A stretch of 64,000 bases of DNA from Kocuria coralli. Lineage in GTDB: Bacteria > Actinomycetota > Actinomycetes > Actinomycetales > Micrococcaceae. Shown here piece by piece: positions 45,134 to 56,195 of this stretch. A program made the translations under genes and the position numbers. Position 1 is the stretch's first letter. Each line of letters starts with the position of its first letter. The stretch is from positions 124,001 through 188,000 of the forward strand of contig NZ_ML708610.1 of assembly GCF_008831305.1 (NCBI RefSeq), written 5' to 3'. The notes below the pieces were generated by a model, which was not told where the DNA came from, did no database searches, and saw only the letters and a program-made list of their open reading frames with translations.

Positions 45134-46695
45134 GCCTGCCACTGGTCACAGCCGGTCCGGCAGCCGCCCTCCTCGCCCATGAGATCGACCGGCTCCACGG
45201 ACCGGTCACCCTCGTCCGCCGGGCCTCGGATCTCGTGGAGGTCCTCTCTGTGGTCCGGTCGGGCCTGGCCAGAGCGGTGCTCGTGGCGGAGTGCGCCCCG
45301 GAGTTCGCGGGTGAGGCCGTCGACTCCCTCCTGGCGGGAGGGGCGGTCGTCGCCGTGGTCGAAGGGCACGACGAGGACCGGCTGGTACGGCTCGGAGCGA
45401 TTCTTGTCCCTGCAGACCTGCCCGCCCAGGACGTCGCGGAGCTGCTGCTGGAGGCTTCCCGTCGTGCGGAGGCCGGGCTGGGCGGCTCGCAGGGTCGTGG
45501 CCCGGACCGGACCGAGCCGACCGCTCAGGGCGCGTATCCCTCCGCCGGACACGGCCCGAGCGACGACCCGGCGGAGGAGGGCGAGCGGTACAACCGCCCG
45601 GACGGCCCGTCCCTGCCGGGGAGCCCGCCGAGCACGGGTATCCCGGGCTCGGCTGATGAGGCCCGGTCCCCGCTTGCCGCGGAGGACGAAGAGAGCCCCC
45701 GGCGCCCGGGGGAGCCAGGAGCCGGTGCCGAGGCCGTCCGAGAGTCCCCGGGGGTCGTCGTGGTCTGGGGGCCGCACGGTTCCCCCGGCCGGAGCACGGT
45801 GGCCGTCAACGTGGCTGCTGAACTGGCGGTGCTGGGCCATCCCGTCACCCTGGTGGACCTGGATACCTGGGGGCCGTCGGTCGCGAGCCTCCTGGGGCTC
45901 CTGGACGAGTCCGCGGGCGTGGCCCTGGCCTGCCGCGCCGCGGATCGCAACCGCCTGGACCTCGCCGCCCTCGACCGTGCGGCCGTGCGGGTGGACCTGG
46001 GGAAGACGCACATCGACGTGCTCACGGGCCTGACCCGATCCGAACGCTGGCCGGAACTGCGCGCGGCCTCGGTCCGGCGCCTGCTTCAGGCCTGCCGTGC
46101 GGCGGGGGAGCCCCACTGGGCCGGGGACGGCGAGGAGGGCGGAGAGCGGCCGGCGGCGACGCCGCAGCCGATCGTGGTCGTGGACGTCGGCTTCAGCCTC
46201 GAGGAGGAGGAAGAGCTGAGCTTCGACACCGAAGCCCCTCGGCGCAACGCCGCGACGATCACCGCCCTGGAGGAAGCCGACCTGGTCCTCGCGGTGGTCT
46301 CCGCCGATGTCCTGGGAATGCCGCGCGCTGCCAAGTCCCTGCCGGCCCTCACCGAATACACCGCCGCCCCGGTCCTCGTGGTGGCCAACAAGGTCCGCCA
46401 GGCAGCCGCGGGCCGGGCTCCCCGGGCTGCCATCCGGGAGGCCTGGGATGCCATCGGCGCTCCGGTCCCGATCTCGGCCTCGGTGTCCTTCGAGTCCGCG
46501 ACCGTGGACCGGGCGGCGCTGGACGGGTCCGTGCTGGCCGAAGCCGCCCCGGCCTCCACGGTCCGGACCGAGCTGCGCAGCCTGGCCCGTCAGGTGGCAG
46601 ACGGCCTCGCCGGAGGAGAGCTCCCGGACGACGACGGGGAGGAGGTGACGGGCACGAGTTTCGGCCGGCGCCTTAGCGGATGGTTGCGCCGGTGA
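45130..46695 (+). CDS. CpaE/TadZ-like ParA-fold ATPase
   Basis: A 521-residue protein with an N-terminal receiver-like segment (about 1-120), a long Pro/Gly/Glu linker (about 125-205) and a MinD/ParA-like domain. The nucleotide loop reads 'WGPHGSPGRSTVAVNVAAEL': the deviant Walker lysine positions are replaced (Arg before Ser-Thr), which I associate with the actinobacterial CpaE-like subgroup. 'VTLVDLDTWGPSVASLLG' and 'PIVVVDVGFSL' are the switch segments. CpaE/TadZ positions the tad pilus machine at the pole. GTG 45130 is coupled to the SAF gene. The acidic run 'EEEEELSFDTE' is an insertion. Confidence 0.75.
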   Translation: MSLPLVTAGPAAALLAHEIDRLHGPVTLVRRASDLVEVLSVVRSGLARAVLVAECAPEFAGEAVDSLLAGGAVVAVVEGHDEDRLVRLGAILVPADLPAQDVAELLLEASRRAEAGLGGSQGRGPDRTEPTAQGAYPSAGHGPSDDPAEEGERYNRPDGPSLPGSPPSTGIPGSADEARSPLAAEDEESPRRPGEPGAGAEAVRESPGVVVVWGPHGSPGRSTVAVNVAAELAVLGHPVTLVDLDTWGPSVASLLGLLDESAGVALACRAADRNRLDLAALDRAAVRVDLGKTHIDVLTGLTRSERWPELRAASVRRLLQACRAAGEPHWAGDGEEGGERPAATPQPIVVVDVGFSLEEEEELSFDTEAPRRNAATITALEEADLVLAVVSADVLGMPRAAKSLPALTEYTAAPVLVVANKVRQAAAGRAPRAAIREAWDAIGAPVPISASVSFESATVDRAALDGSVLAEAAPASTVRTELRSLARQVADGLAGGELPDDDGEEVTGTSFGRRLSGWLRR

Positions 46696-46717
46696 TAATC
46701 TGCGGAAGGACCTGGGC

Positions 46718-46729
46718 ACCTGATCAGGT
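46718..46729. promoter_or_regulatory. 12-bp palindrome (ACCTGATCAGGT) in front of pdtaS
   Basis: A perfect palindrome 63 bases before the TTG start and 18 bases after a -10-like GATAAT (46694-46699). It would lie just downstream of the transcript start, a place where a repressor could act. No family consensus is recognised. Confidence 0.35.
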
Positions 46730-46791
46730 TCCCGGGTGCCGGCGAAGACACCGCGGCCTCGGTCGTCCGGACCACCGAAAAGGTTGCTCTC

Positions 46792-48360
46792 TTGCCGCTG
46801 ACCGCCATCCAGGATCGTCCCGAGGTTTCAGCGCGCGCGATCGACCATCTGCACCTGCTGCTCGGAGACCTGCAGATCGTCGCCGATCTGGGCATGGGCG
46901 ACGTCATGCTCAGCGCTCCGGGCGAATATACGAGAGGACCCGCGGAATCCCGCCGCCCCGCCGTGGGAGCCTCCATGAACGTGATCGCCCATACCCGGCC
47001 GGGCACCGCCCAGACGGCGTACGTCGAGGACCAGCTGGGGCGGGAGATCGAAGCCGGCCTGTCGGACTTCCTGCGTGAGGCGTGGGTCCAGCCGACCGTC
47101 TCGGTCTACAGGGACCGCAACGCCCGCCGCCAGGTCTTCGCGGTTCCCGTGACCTTCGAGTCCGTCACCCTCGCGGTGCTCTCGCTGCATGCGGAACTCG
47201 GCGACGCCCGTCTGTCGGGCTGGGACCTCACCTACCGGGACAGCGCCATGGACCTGATGCGCATGGCGCATACCTGCGCCTGGCCGGCGGAGGGCATCCC
47301 GCAGGCGCCCGGGAGGGGCGCGCCGCGCGTGGACGACGGCGTGATCCGGCTCACCGCCGACGACAGGGTGCGTTTCATGTCTCCCAACGCCGTGTCCGCG
47401 GTCAACCGGGTCGGCGCGGGCCCCCAGGTCCTGGGAGAGTTCCTGACCGACGCCCTGGCCACCGCGCTCCCCGTCGGCAAGCAGGTCGACGAGGTCCTCA
47501 TGGGCGTTCTGCGCGGGAGGATGGCCGACTACGCCGAACTGCGCCACGGGCGCGCCGCCGTGACCTTCCGCTCCATCCCCCTGAAGCTCGGCGGGGACCA
47601 TCTGGGAGCCGTGATCCTGTGCCGTGACGTCTCGGAACTGCGCCGCCGGGAACGTGAGCTGGACTCCAAGGACGCGACCATCCGCGAGACCCATCACCGG
47701 GTGAAGAACAGCCTCCAGACGGTCTCCGCCATGCTGCGCATGCAGGGCCGCCGGGCCGGCAGCGAGGAGGCGAAACGCGGCCTGGCCCAGGCGATGGGCC
47801 GGGTGGAGACGGTGGCCATGGTCCATGACGCCTTCTCCAAGACCCCTGAGGGCGCGGTCGATTTCGACACCTACATCGCCCGCCAGCTGCGCACCATCGT
47901 GGACCTCGCGATTGCCGACGCGCGAGTCGGCACGGTGCTCAACGGCCGTTTCGGGGAGCTGCCGGGGCATATCGTGACCCCTCTGGCCCTCGTGCTGAAC
48001 GAGGTGGTGACCAACGCCGTCGAGCACGGCCTGGCCGAGCGCGGCGGGACGGTGACCGTCACCGCGACGAGGCGCCCATGCGCGCAACCCCTGCCGGAGG
48101 ACGCCGGGCAAGGGGGCGCCAGCGAGGAACTGGTCGTGACCGTGGAGGACGACGGCGCGGGCCTTCCCGACGACTTCCCCCTGGGGCGCTGGGCCGCCGA
48201 CCAGGACTCCGCGGAGTCCACCCGTCCCAAGGGGCTGGGGTCGCGGATCGTGCGGAACCTGGTGCTCGGGGAGCTCGACGGCTCCATCACGTGGGGGCCG
48301 GGAGAAAAAGGCGGCACGATCGTCGAGACGATCGTGCCGCTCTATGCAGAGCCGGAGTAG
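46792..48360 (+). CDS. pdtaS: PdtaS-like cytosolic sensor histidine kinase
   Basis: A 522-residue kinase with an N-terminal GAF-type domain, a PAS domain (about 180-285) and a HisKA_2 kinase core: H-box 'ETHHRVKNSLQTVSAMLRMQ', N-box 'LNEVVTNAVEHGLAE' and G-box 'VEDDGAGLPDD'. There is no membrane span. PdtaS pairs with the RNA-binding antiterminator PdtaR, which is not in the window. The start is TTG 46792 with AAAGG upstream. It faces whiB, the same arrangement as pdtaS-whiB1 in mycobacteria. Its last codons contain a perfect 13-bp hairpin. Confidence 0.9.
   Translation: MPLTAIQDRPEVSARAIDHLHLLLGDLQIVADLGMGDVMLSAPGEYTRGPAESRRPAVGASMNVIAHTRPGTAQTAYVEDQLGREIEAGLSDFLREAWVQPTVSVYRDRNARRQVFAVPVTFESVTLAVLSLHAELGDARLSGWDLTYRDSAMDLMRMAHTCAWPAEGIPQAPGRGAPRVDDGVIRLTADDRVRFMSPNAVSAVNRVGAGPQVLGEFLTDALATALPVGKQVDEVLMGVLRGRMADYAELRHGRAAVTFRSIPLKLGGDHLGAVILCRDVSELRRRERELDSKDATIRETHHRVKNSLQTVSAMLRMQGRRAGSEEAKRGLAQAMGRVETVAMVHDAFSKTPEGAVDFDTYIARQLRTIVDLAIADARVGTVLNGRFGELPGHIVTPLALVLNEVVTNAVEHGLAERGGTVTVTATRRPCAQPLPEDAGQGGASEELVVTVEDDGAGLPDDFPLGRWAADQDSAESTRPKGLGSRIVRNLVLGELDGSITWGPGEKGGTIVETIVPLYAEPE
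48311..48340. other. 13-bp perfect hairpin inside the 3' end of pdtaS
   Basis: Arms 48311-48323 and 48328-48340 around the loop CGAG are perfectly complementary, 20 bases before the stop and followed by TCTATG. It encodes protein at the same time. As the gap to the convergent whiB gene is only 27 bases, the hairpin may serve as the terminator for both. Confidence 0.5.
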
Positions 48361-48387
48361 CGGCTCGCGAGGAGGCGAGGGCCGCGC

Positions 48388-48636
48388 TCAGGAGGCGCGG
48401 CGGGCGCGGGCGTTGCGGCGCTTGAGCGCGCGACGCTCGTCCTCGCTCATGCCGCCCCACACGCCGGCGTCCTGGCCCGAGGACATCGCCCAGGTCAGGC
48501 ACTCGTCCATCACGGCGCAGCTGCGGCATACAGCCTTGGCCTCTTCGATTTGCAGAAGGGCCGGTCCGGTGTTCCCGACAGGGAAGAACAGTTCCGGGTC
48601 CTTCTCGAGGCAGGCTGCGCGAGAGCGCCAATCCAT
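48388..48636 (-). CDS. whiB1: WhiB-family iron-sulfur transcriptional regulator (WhiB1-like)
   Basis: An 82-residue Wbl protein with the four cluster cysteines Cys9, Cys37, Cys40 and Cys46 (CxxC within 'AVCRSCAVMDEC') and the G[VI]WGG turn 'DAGVWGGMSEDERRALKRR', followed by a basic DNA-binding tail. Length, sequence and location opposite pdtaS identify it as the WhiB1 type, which binds the primary sigma factor and senses nitric oxide through its 4Fe-4S cluster. The 340-base region upstream holds its promoter. Confidence 0.94.
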   Translation of the reverse strand: MDWRSRAACLEKDPELFFPVGNTGPALLQIEEAKAVCRSCAVMDECLTWAMSSGQDAGVWGGMSEDERRALKRRNARARRAS

Positions 48637-48975
48637 CAGTGATGGCTCCTTTCGAATGCGCCCGCCGGCGCGGGTATGTGACGACAGACCCGTGTCGGCG
48701 GGGACGCAGTAGGCGAGGGAAGACGCGATGCGATTCAGCGACCGCGTCTGAAAACTTGCCTAGACTTTCGCATGTGAACACCGCGTGAACAAGGGGTTTG
48801 GGAGGTTCATCACACCACTTCATAGCGAAATGTGATGGGCTTCCCAGCAAAGGCCGGACGTGCTCGCATCCCCTGGCGGTGACGCTGCCCTCCACCCCGA
48901 TCGTGGCGCTCCGGCGCAGTTCCTCCCGCCCGAATCGCGACCAGAATCGCCGACCCGTATCCGCAAGGAGCCGCA
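48637..48975. other. regulatory region between whiB1 and a small membrane protein gene
   Basis: No gene is visible in these 339 bases. Seen: two GTGAACA direct repeats at 48774-48780 and 48785-48791 (11-base period), an inverted repeat CATCACA/TGTGATG at 48808-48814 and 48831-48837 with a 16-base spacer, and a -10-like TAGACT reading rightward near 48760-48766. Mycobacterial whiB1 is known to be under Crp control, so the repeats could be operator sites, but neither fits TGTGA-N6-TCACA. Confidence 0.45.
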
Positions 48976-49419
48976 GTGCCCTCAACCACCCGTCCAGCAC
49001 GTTCCGACGGCGACGCCGCCTCGGCGCCCGTCCGACCGCAGGCGATAGTCCCCCTGGTGCTGATCGTCGGCGCCCAGGCGTTGATCCTGGGTGCCGGAGC
49101 CGCATACATGGTCTTCTCCCTGGCCACGGGGCAGGTGTGGTCCGTGCCCGGTGCCATCTTCCTGATCGTGGTCTTCGGCTCCGGATGCCTGTGGCTGGCC
49201 GGCGCCGCCCGCGGTCTGTGGCGGGGGAAACGCTGGCCGCGAGCCGCGGCCTTCACCGTCCAGCTGTTCTCGCTCGTGGCGGCCGGTGCCATCGTCTACC
49301 CCATGAGCGCCATCGGCGCGGTCGTCCTCATCGTCGCCGCCGTGACGGCCATGGTGTGCCTGTTCCTGCGCCCCGTCGTCGACTGGACCACGCAGGAACT
49401 GCGCCCCGAGCTGCGGTGA
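48976..49419 (+). CDS. small four-span membrane protein, function unknown
   Basis: A 147-residue hydrophobic protein with about four membrane spans: 'AIVPLVLIVGAQALILGAGA', 'GAIFLIVVFGSGCLWLAGAA', a third after 'RGKRWPRAAAFTVQLFSLVA' and a fourth 'AVVLIVAAVTAMVCLFLRPV'. The N-terminal 20 residues are Ser/Arg/Ala-rich. Similar short genes occur in actinobacterial genomes, but I know no function. GTG 48976 is the start. Confidence 0.6.
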   Translation: MPSTTRPARSDGDAASAPVRPQAIVPLVLIVGAQALILGAGAAYMVFSLATGQVWSVPGAIFLIVVFGSGCLWLAGAARGLWRGKRWPRAAAFTVQLFSLVAAGAIVYPMSAIGAVVLIVAAVTAMVCLFLRPVVDWTTQELRPELR

Positions 49420-49528
49420 CGACGACGATCGTCCCGCCCGCCGCCACTGCCGTCGTGAACCGTTTCACGCGCGCAAAACTGCGTGGGGTGCGCTGTCCTC
49501 ATGGCGCACTCCGGTACTTTGGGCATAA

Positions 49529-52821
<3,293 letters not shown>

Positions 52822-52948
52822 ACCCGGTCGCCGCCGCCGGAAGGCCGCGGCGACCGGCGGCCCGTGCCCTCCGGAGTATCGTCCCGGGGGCGCGTGGCCG
52901 GTCACGGTGGCTGAGTCGTGGCCGGCCGTCACAACCCAAGGAGCAAGC

Positions 52949-53821
52949 ATGAGCGCACCCGCGCCGGAGTTGATGACCCCGGGCAAGGGCAGAGGGTTGC
53001 TGGACGTGTTCCACAACCGCTATCTGCTGCGGCTGATCGTGGACAAGGAGATCCAGATCCGGTACCGCGGGACGGTGCTGGGCCTGGTGTGGTCCTATCT
53101 GAAGCCGGGCGTGCAGTTCGCCGTGTTCTTCATCGCGCTGGGCGTCTTTCTGGGGCTGAACCGCGGGCTGGAGAACTTCGCGGTCTACCTGTTCTCGGGC
53201 ATCGTGCTGATCAACTTCTTCAGCGAGATCTTCGGCAACGCCTCCCGCTCCATCACGGACAATGGCGGTCTGCTCAAGAAGATCTACCTGCCCAGGCAGC
53301 TGTTCCCGGTGGCCAACCTCTTCGTGGCCATGGTGCATTTCGTCCCGCAGATCATCATCCTGGCCATCGCGGCCTTCGCCACGGGCTGGTTCACCGGCGT
53401 GGACGTCAAGCAGGTGCTCGCCATCCCGGTGGCGTGCCTGATCATCGCCGTCTTCGCCCTGGGTCTCGGCCTGATCTTCGCGACCTTCAACGTGTTCTTC
53501 CGCGATGCGGAGAACTTCGTGGACATGATCCTCATGGTCGCCACCTGGGCCTCCCCGGTGCTCTATTCCTGGACCATGGTGCGCGACCAGCTGTGGGACT
53601 GGGTGTACTACGTCTACTTCCTGAACCCCATCACCGTCGCCGTGGAGCTCTTCCACTACGGCCTCTGGTATCCCACGGTGAACGATGCGGAGCTGTGGCA
53701 CATGCCACCGCATCTGCTGACCATATGGACCCCCATTGCGCTGGTGATCGCGGTGCTGACCATGGTGGCCGGGGACGCCCTGTTCCGCCGTCACGAGGGC
53801 AACTTCGCCCAGGAGCTCTGA
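52949..53821 (+). CDS. ABC-2 type polysaccharide export permease (Wzm/TagG-like)
   Basis: A 290-residue permease with about six membrane spans and the family opening 'RLIVDKEIQIRYRGTVLGLV' and 'WSYLKPGVQFAVFFIALGVF'. 'FFRDAENFVDMILMVATWAS' and 'YYVYFLNPITVAVELFHYGL' are typical of O-antigen, teichoic acid and galactan exporters. ATG 52949 has AAGGAG upstream. With the following ATPase and the preceding Galf genes it would move a lipid-linked galactofuranan across the membrane. Confidence 0.92.
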   Translation: MSAPAPELMTPGKGRGLLDVFHNRYLLRLIVDKEIQIRYRGTVLGLVWSYLKPGVQFAVFFIALGVFLGLNRGLENFAVYLFSGIVLINFFSEIFGNASRSITDNGGLLKKIYLPRQLFPVANLFVAMVHFVPQIIILAIAAFATGWFTGVDVKQVLAIPVACLIIAVFALGLGLIFATFNVFFRDAENFVDMILMVATWASPVLYSWTMVRDQLWDWVYYVYFLNPITVAVELFHYGLWYPTVNDAELWHMPPHLLTIWTPIALVIAVLTMVAGDALFRRHEGNFAQEL

Positions 53822-53827
53822 GCCGTC

Positions 53828-54793
53828 ATGACCACCATCCCCTTCAAGAAGCCCGGAGTCGTCCACAGCGAGGAGACCGTGGCGATCCGCGCCAAGGACA
53901 TGACCAAGTGGTTCGTCCTGCGCCACACCCGGTCGATCAAAGAAGCGTTCGTGTGGCTGGTCAAAGGCCGCAAGGGCGATCTCTCCGACCGTTTCAAGGC
54001 CCTGGACGGGGTCACCTTCGACATTCACGACGGCGAGACCGTGGCCCTGCTCGGCTTCAACGGCTCGGGCAAATCCACCACGCTGAAGATGATCTCCGGC
54101 GTGATGCACCCGGACTCCGGCTCCGTGGGCACCCGGCGGAAGGTCGCCGGCCTGATCGAGGTGGGCGCTGGTTTCCATCCGGACCTCACGGGCCGGGACA
54201 ACGTGTACCTCAACGGGGCGATCCTGGGCATGGACAAGGCCGAGATCGACGCGAAGTTCGATGACATCGTGGCCTTCTCCGAGATCGGGGAGTTCATCGA
54301 CACCGAGGTGAAGTTCTACTCCTCGGGTATGTACCTGCGCCTGGCCTTCGCCGTGGCGATCCACACGGACCCGGAAGTGTTCCTGGTGGACGAGATCCTC
54401 TCGGTGGGCGACGAGCCGTTCCAGAAGAAGTGCATCGCTCGGATCAAGGACCTGGTCCGCCGCGGCAAGACCCTGGTGGTGGTCTCCCACGACCTGGACC
54501 TGATCATGGACATCTGCGAACGCGGGATCGTGCTGGAGCACGGCCGCATCACCTACGACGGCTCCTCCGTCGGGGCGGTCGCCAGGCTGCGCGATCGCCC
54601 TGTCGAGGAGGTCCAGCGCGAGCAGAACGAGCGGGTGGAGCGCCGCCTGTACTGGAAGCACGAGGAACGGCAGAAGGCAGCGGAGGAGGCCGCCGCACGC
54701 GGCGAGACCTTCGTGCCGGAGTACGATCCCGAACTGGACGATCCGGAGGATCTGGACGACCCCAGCAAGATCAAGCGCACCAAGGGACGCTGA
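53828..54793 (+). CDS. ABC-2 type polysaccharide export ATPase (Wzt/TagH-like)
   Basis: A 321-residue ATPase. Walker A is LLGFNGSGKSTTL, the signature is the variant 'FYSSGMYLRLAFAVAI' that marks the TagH/KpsT/Wzt group, and Walker B is FLVDEILSVGDEPF; the H-loop is VVVSHDLDLI. The last 65 residues are charged Arg/Glu then Asp/Glu and do not form the carbohydrate-binding domain of some Wzt proteins, so substrate selection probably needs no terminal cap. Starts six bases after the permease stop. Confidence 0.92.
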   Translation: MTTIPFKKPGVVHSEETVAIRAKDMTKWFVLRHTRSIKEAFVWLVKGRKGDLSDRFKALDGVTFDIHDGETVALLGFNGSGKSTTLKMISGVMHPDSGSVGTRRKVAGLIEVGAGFHPDLTGRDNVYLNGAILGMDKAEIDAKFDDIVAFSEIGEFIDTEVKFYSSGMYLRLAFAVAIHTDPEVFLVDEILSVGDEPFQKKCIARIKDLVRRGKTLVVVSHDLDLIMDICERGIVLEHGRITYDGSSVGAVARLRDRPVEEVQREQNERVERRLYWKHEERQKAAEEAAARGETFVPEYDPELDDPEDLDDPSKIKRTKGR

Positions 54794-54828
54794 GCGGCGC
54801 CGTCGTCGTCGCGGCTACGGAAGGTGAG

Positions 54829-55998
54829 ATGAGCCAGGCCGAGCACCGGCAGGGGCTGCACGAGCTGCTGGCCGACCTGCCGGGCGACGAGACGATCGTG
54901 CCCGAGGCGGTCCGGGGCATCCTGGACCGTGTGCCCGGCTACGACGGCGTCGGACTCGACTCCCTGGAGAAATCGGTCCGGCGCAACCTGGACCTCAGCA
55001 TCCGGGTGGTCCAGGGGCGCCGGGCCCCGGTCGAGACGGAGATCCCCGAGGCCGAGGAACTGGCCATCGAGCGGCTGGCCCAGGGGGTCGCCCTGGGCAC
55101 GGTCAACGCGGGCTTCCGGGAGTGCATGTCCGTGATCCTCCGGCGGCTGCTGGCCCTGGCTCCGCAGTACGGCGTCTCCGCGGCCGAGGCGCTCTCGTGC
55201 AGCACTTCGTTGTGGGCCCTGGGCGATGCCTTCTCGGCACGTGCGCTGAGGGTCTACCAGGATGCCGCGATCACCGCGGCGGTGGCCGACTCGGCACGGA
55301 AGATGCAGTGGCTCGTGGAGGCCGTGGTCAGGGGGATGCCCCCGGCCGACCTGCGCCGCGGGGCGACCGCCTACGGCGTCCCGATCGACCGGCCCCTGAG
55401 GGCGGTCAGCATCGTCCTGCCGCCGGACGACGGCAACGGCGGCGGACCCTCGGCCGAGGAGCTCATCACCTCAGCTGATACGGGAGCCGCCCGCCTGGTC
55501 ACGGCGCCGCATGCCCCGGGGGCGATCGGGATCCTGTGGGGCGACCTGGAGGATTCGCCGCTTCCCGCCGGGACGATCCTGGCCCTCGGCCCGCCCGTCA
55601 CCCTGGACGAGCTTCCCGGCTCCTACGCGGCCGCCACGCGGGTGCTGCAGGCCGCGCAGCAGACCGGTACCACCGGGGTGGTCGACCTCGAGCGGTTGTC
55701 GTGGCGGATGGGTGTCACCGCCAGCCCGGAGACCTCCGCGATGCTCCAGGAGCGGTTCCTCGCCCCGGCCCGGGAACACGGGGAATTCGGGACGCACGTC
55801 ATCGAAGCGCTGACGGCCTACCTGCAGCACGGGATGAGCATTCCCCGCGCTGCCGCTGCCATTCCCGTGCACGTCAATACCCTGCGCTACCGGCTGCGCC
55901 GGTTTGAGGACCTGACCGCTGCCGACCTCAGCGATCTCGACGACCTCTTCGAGATCGCCTGGGCGCTGGCCTCCGGCACGGCGCCCGGCGGCCGCTGA
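54829..55998 (+). CDS. PucR/CdaR-type transcriptional regulator
   Basis: A 389-residue regulator. The N-terminal part (about 1-170) is helical without a known sensor signature, the middle resembles the GGDEF-like PucR linker, and the C-terminus is the PucR-type helix-turn-helix 'LTAYLQHGMSIPRAAAAIPV' followed by 'HVNTLRYRLRRFEDLT'. ATG 54829 with AAGG upstream is chosen; the frame is open far upstream inside the exporter gene and that part is not protein-like. It is co-directional with, and 197 bases before, the ketone-body operon, so it is the likely regulator of that operon. Confidence 0.85.
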   Translation: MSQAEHRQGLHELLADLPGDETIVPEAVRGILDRVPGYDGVGLDSLEKSVRRNLDLSIRVVQGRRAPVETEIPEAEELAIERLAQGVALGTVNAGFRECMSVILRRLLALAPQYGVSAAEALSCSTSLWALGDAFSARALRVYQDAAITAAVADSARKMQWLVEAVVRGMPPADLRRGATAYGVPIDRPLRAVSIVLPPDDGNGGGPSAEELITSADTGAARLVTAPHAPGAIGILWGDLEDSPLPAGTILALGPPVTLDELPGSYAAATRVLQAAQQTGTTGVVDLERLSWRMGVTASPETSAMLQERFLAPAREHGEFGTHVIEALTAYLQHGMSIPRAAAAIPVHVNTLRYRLRRFEDLTAADLSDLDDLFEIAWALASGTAPGGR

Positions 55999-56051
55999 CC
56001 TCGTGCTCCTCGAGCGTCTTGTAGCTGCGTACGAATGAGGCCGTGAACGCT

Positions 56052-56072
56052 TGCACCGTGAGACGTGGTGCA
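56052..56072. promoter_or_regulatory. possible operator: TGCACC-N9-GGTGCA inverted repeat before the permease gene
   Basis: TGCACC (56052-56057) and GGTGCA (56067-56072) are perfectly complementary with centres 15 bases apart, in the 197-base gap between the PucR-type regulator and the operon it probably controls. It is the best candidate operator there. Confidence 0.4.
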
Positions 56073-56195
56073 GGACACACTCCCCGGCGAAGCTTGTGTG
56101 GTCGCTCCTTCCGGATCACTTCCGGCGGATGCGCGTGACTGTAACCACCCTCGCGGGCCGGACCGGCCCGCCGAAAGTATTCAGGGGGAGCTTCC

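Noticed and set aside
48808-48837. CATCACA/TGTGATG repeat considered as a Crp site
   Set aside because: The half-sites are in the opposite order and the 16-base spacer does not fit TGTGA-N6-TCACA.
48860-49048. 62-codon frame upstream of the small membrane protein
   Set aside because: No ribosome site, Pro/Arg-rich composition, and it overlaps the better gene at 48976.
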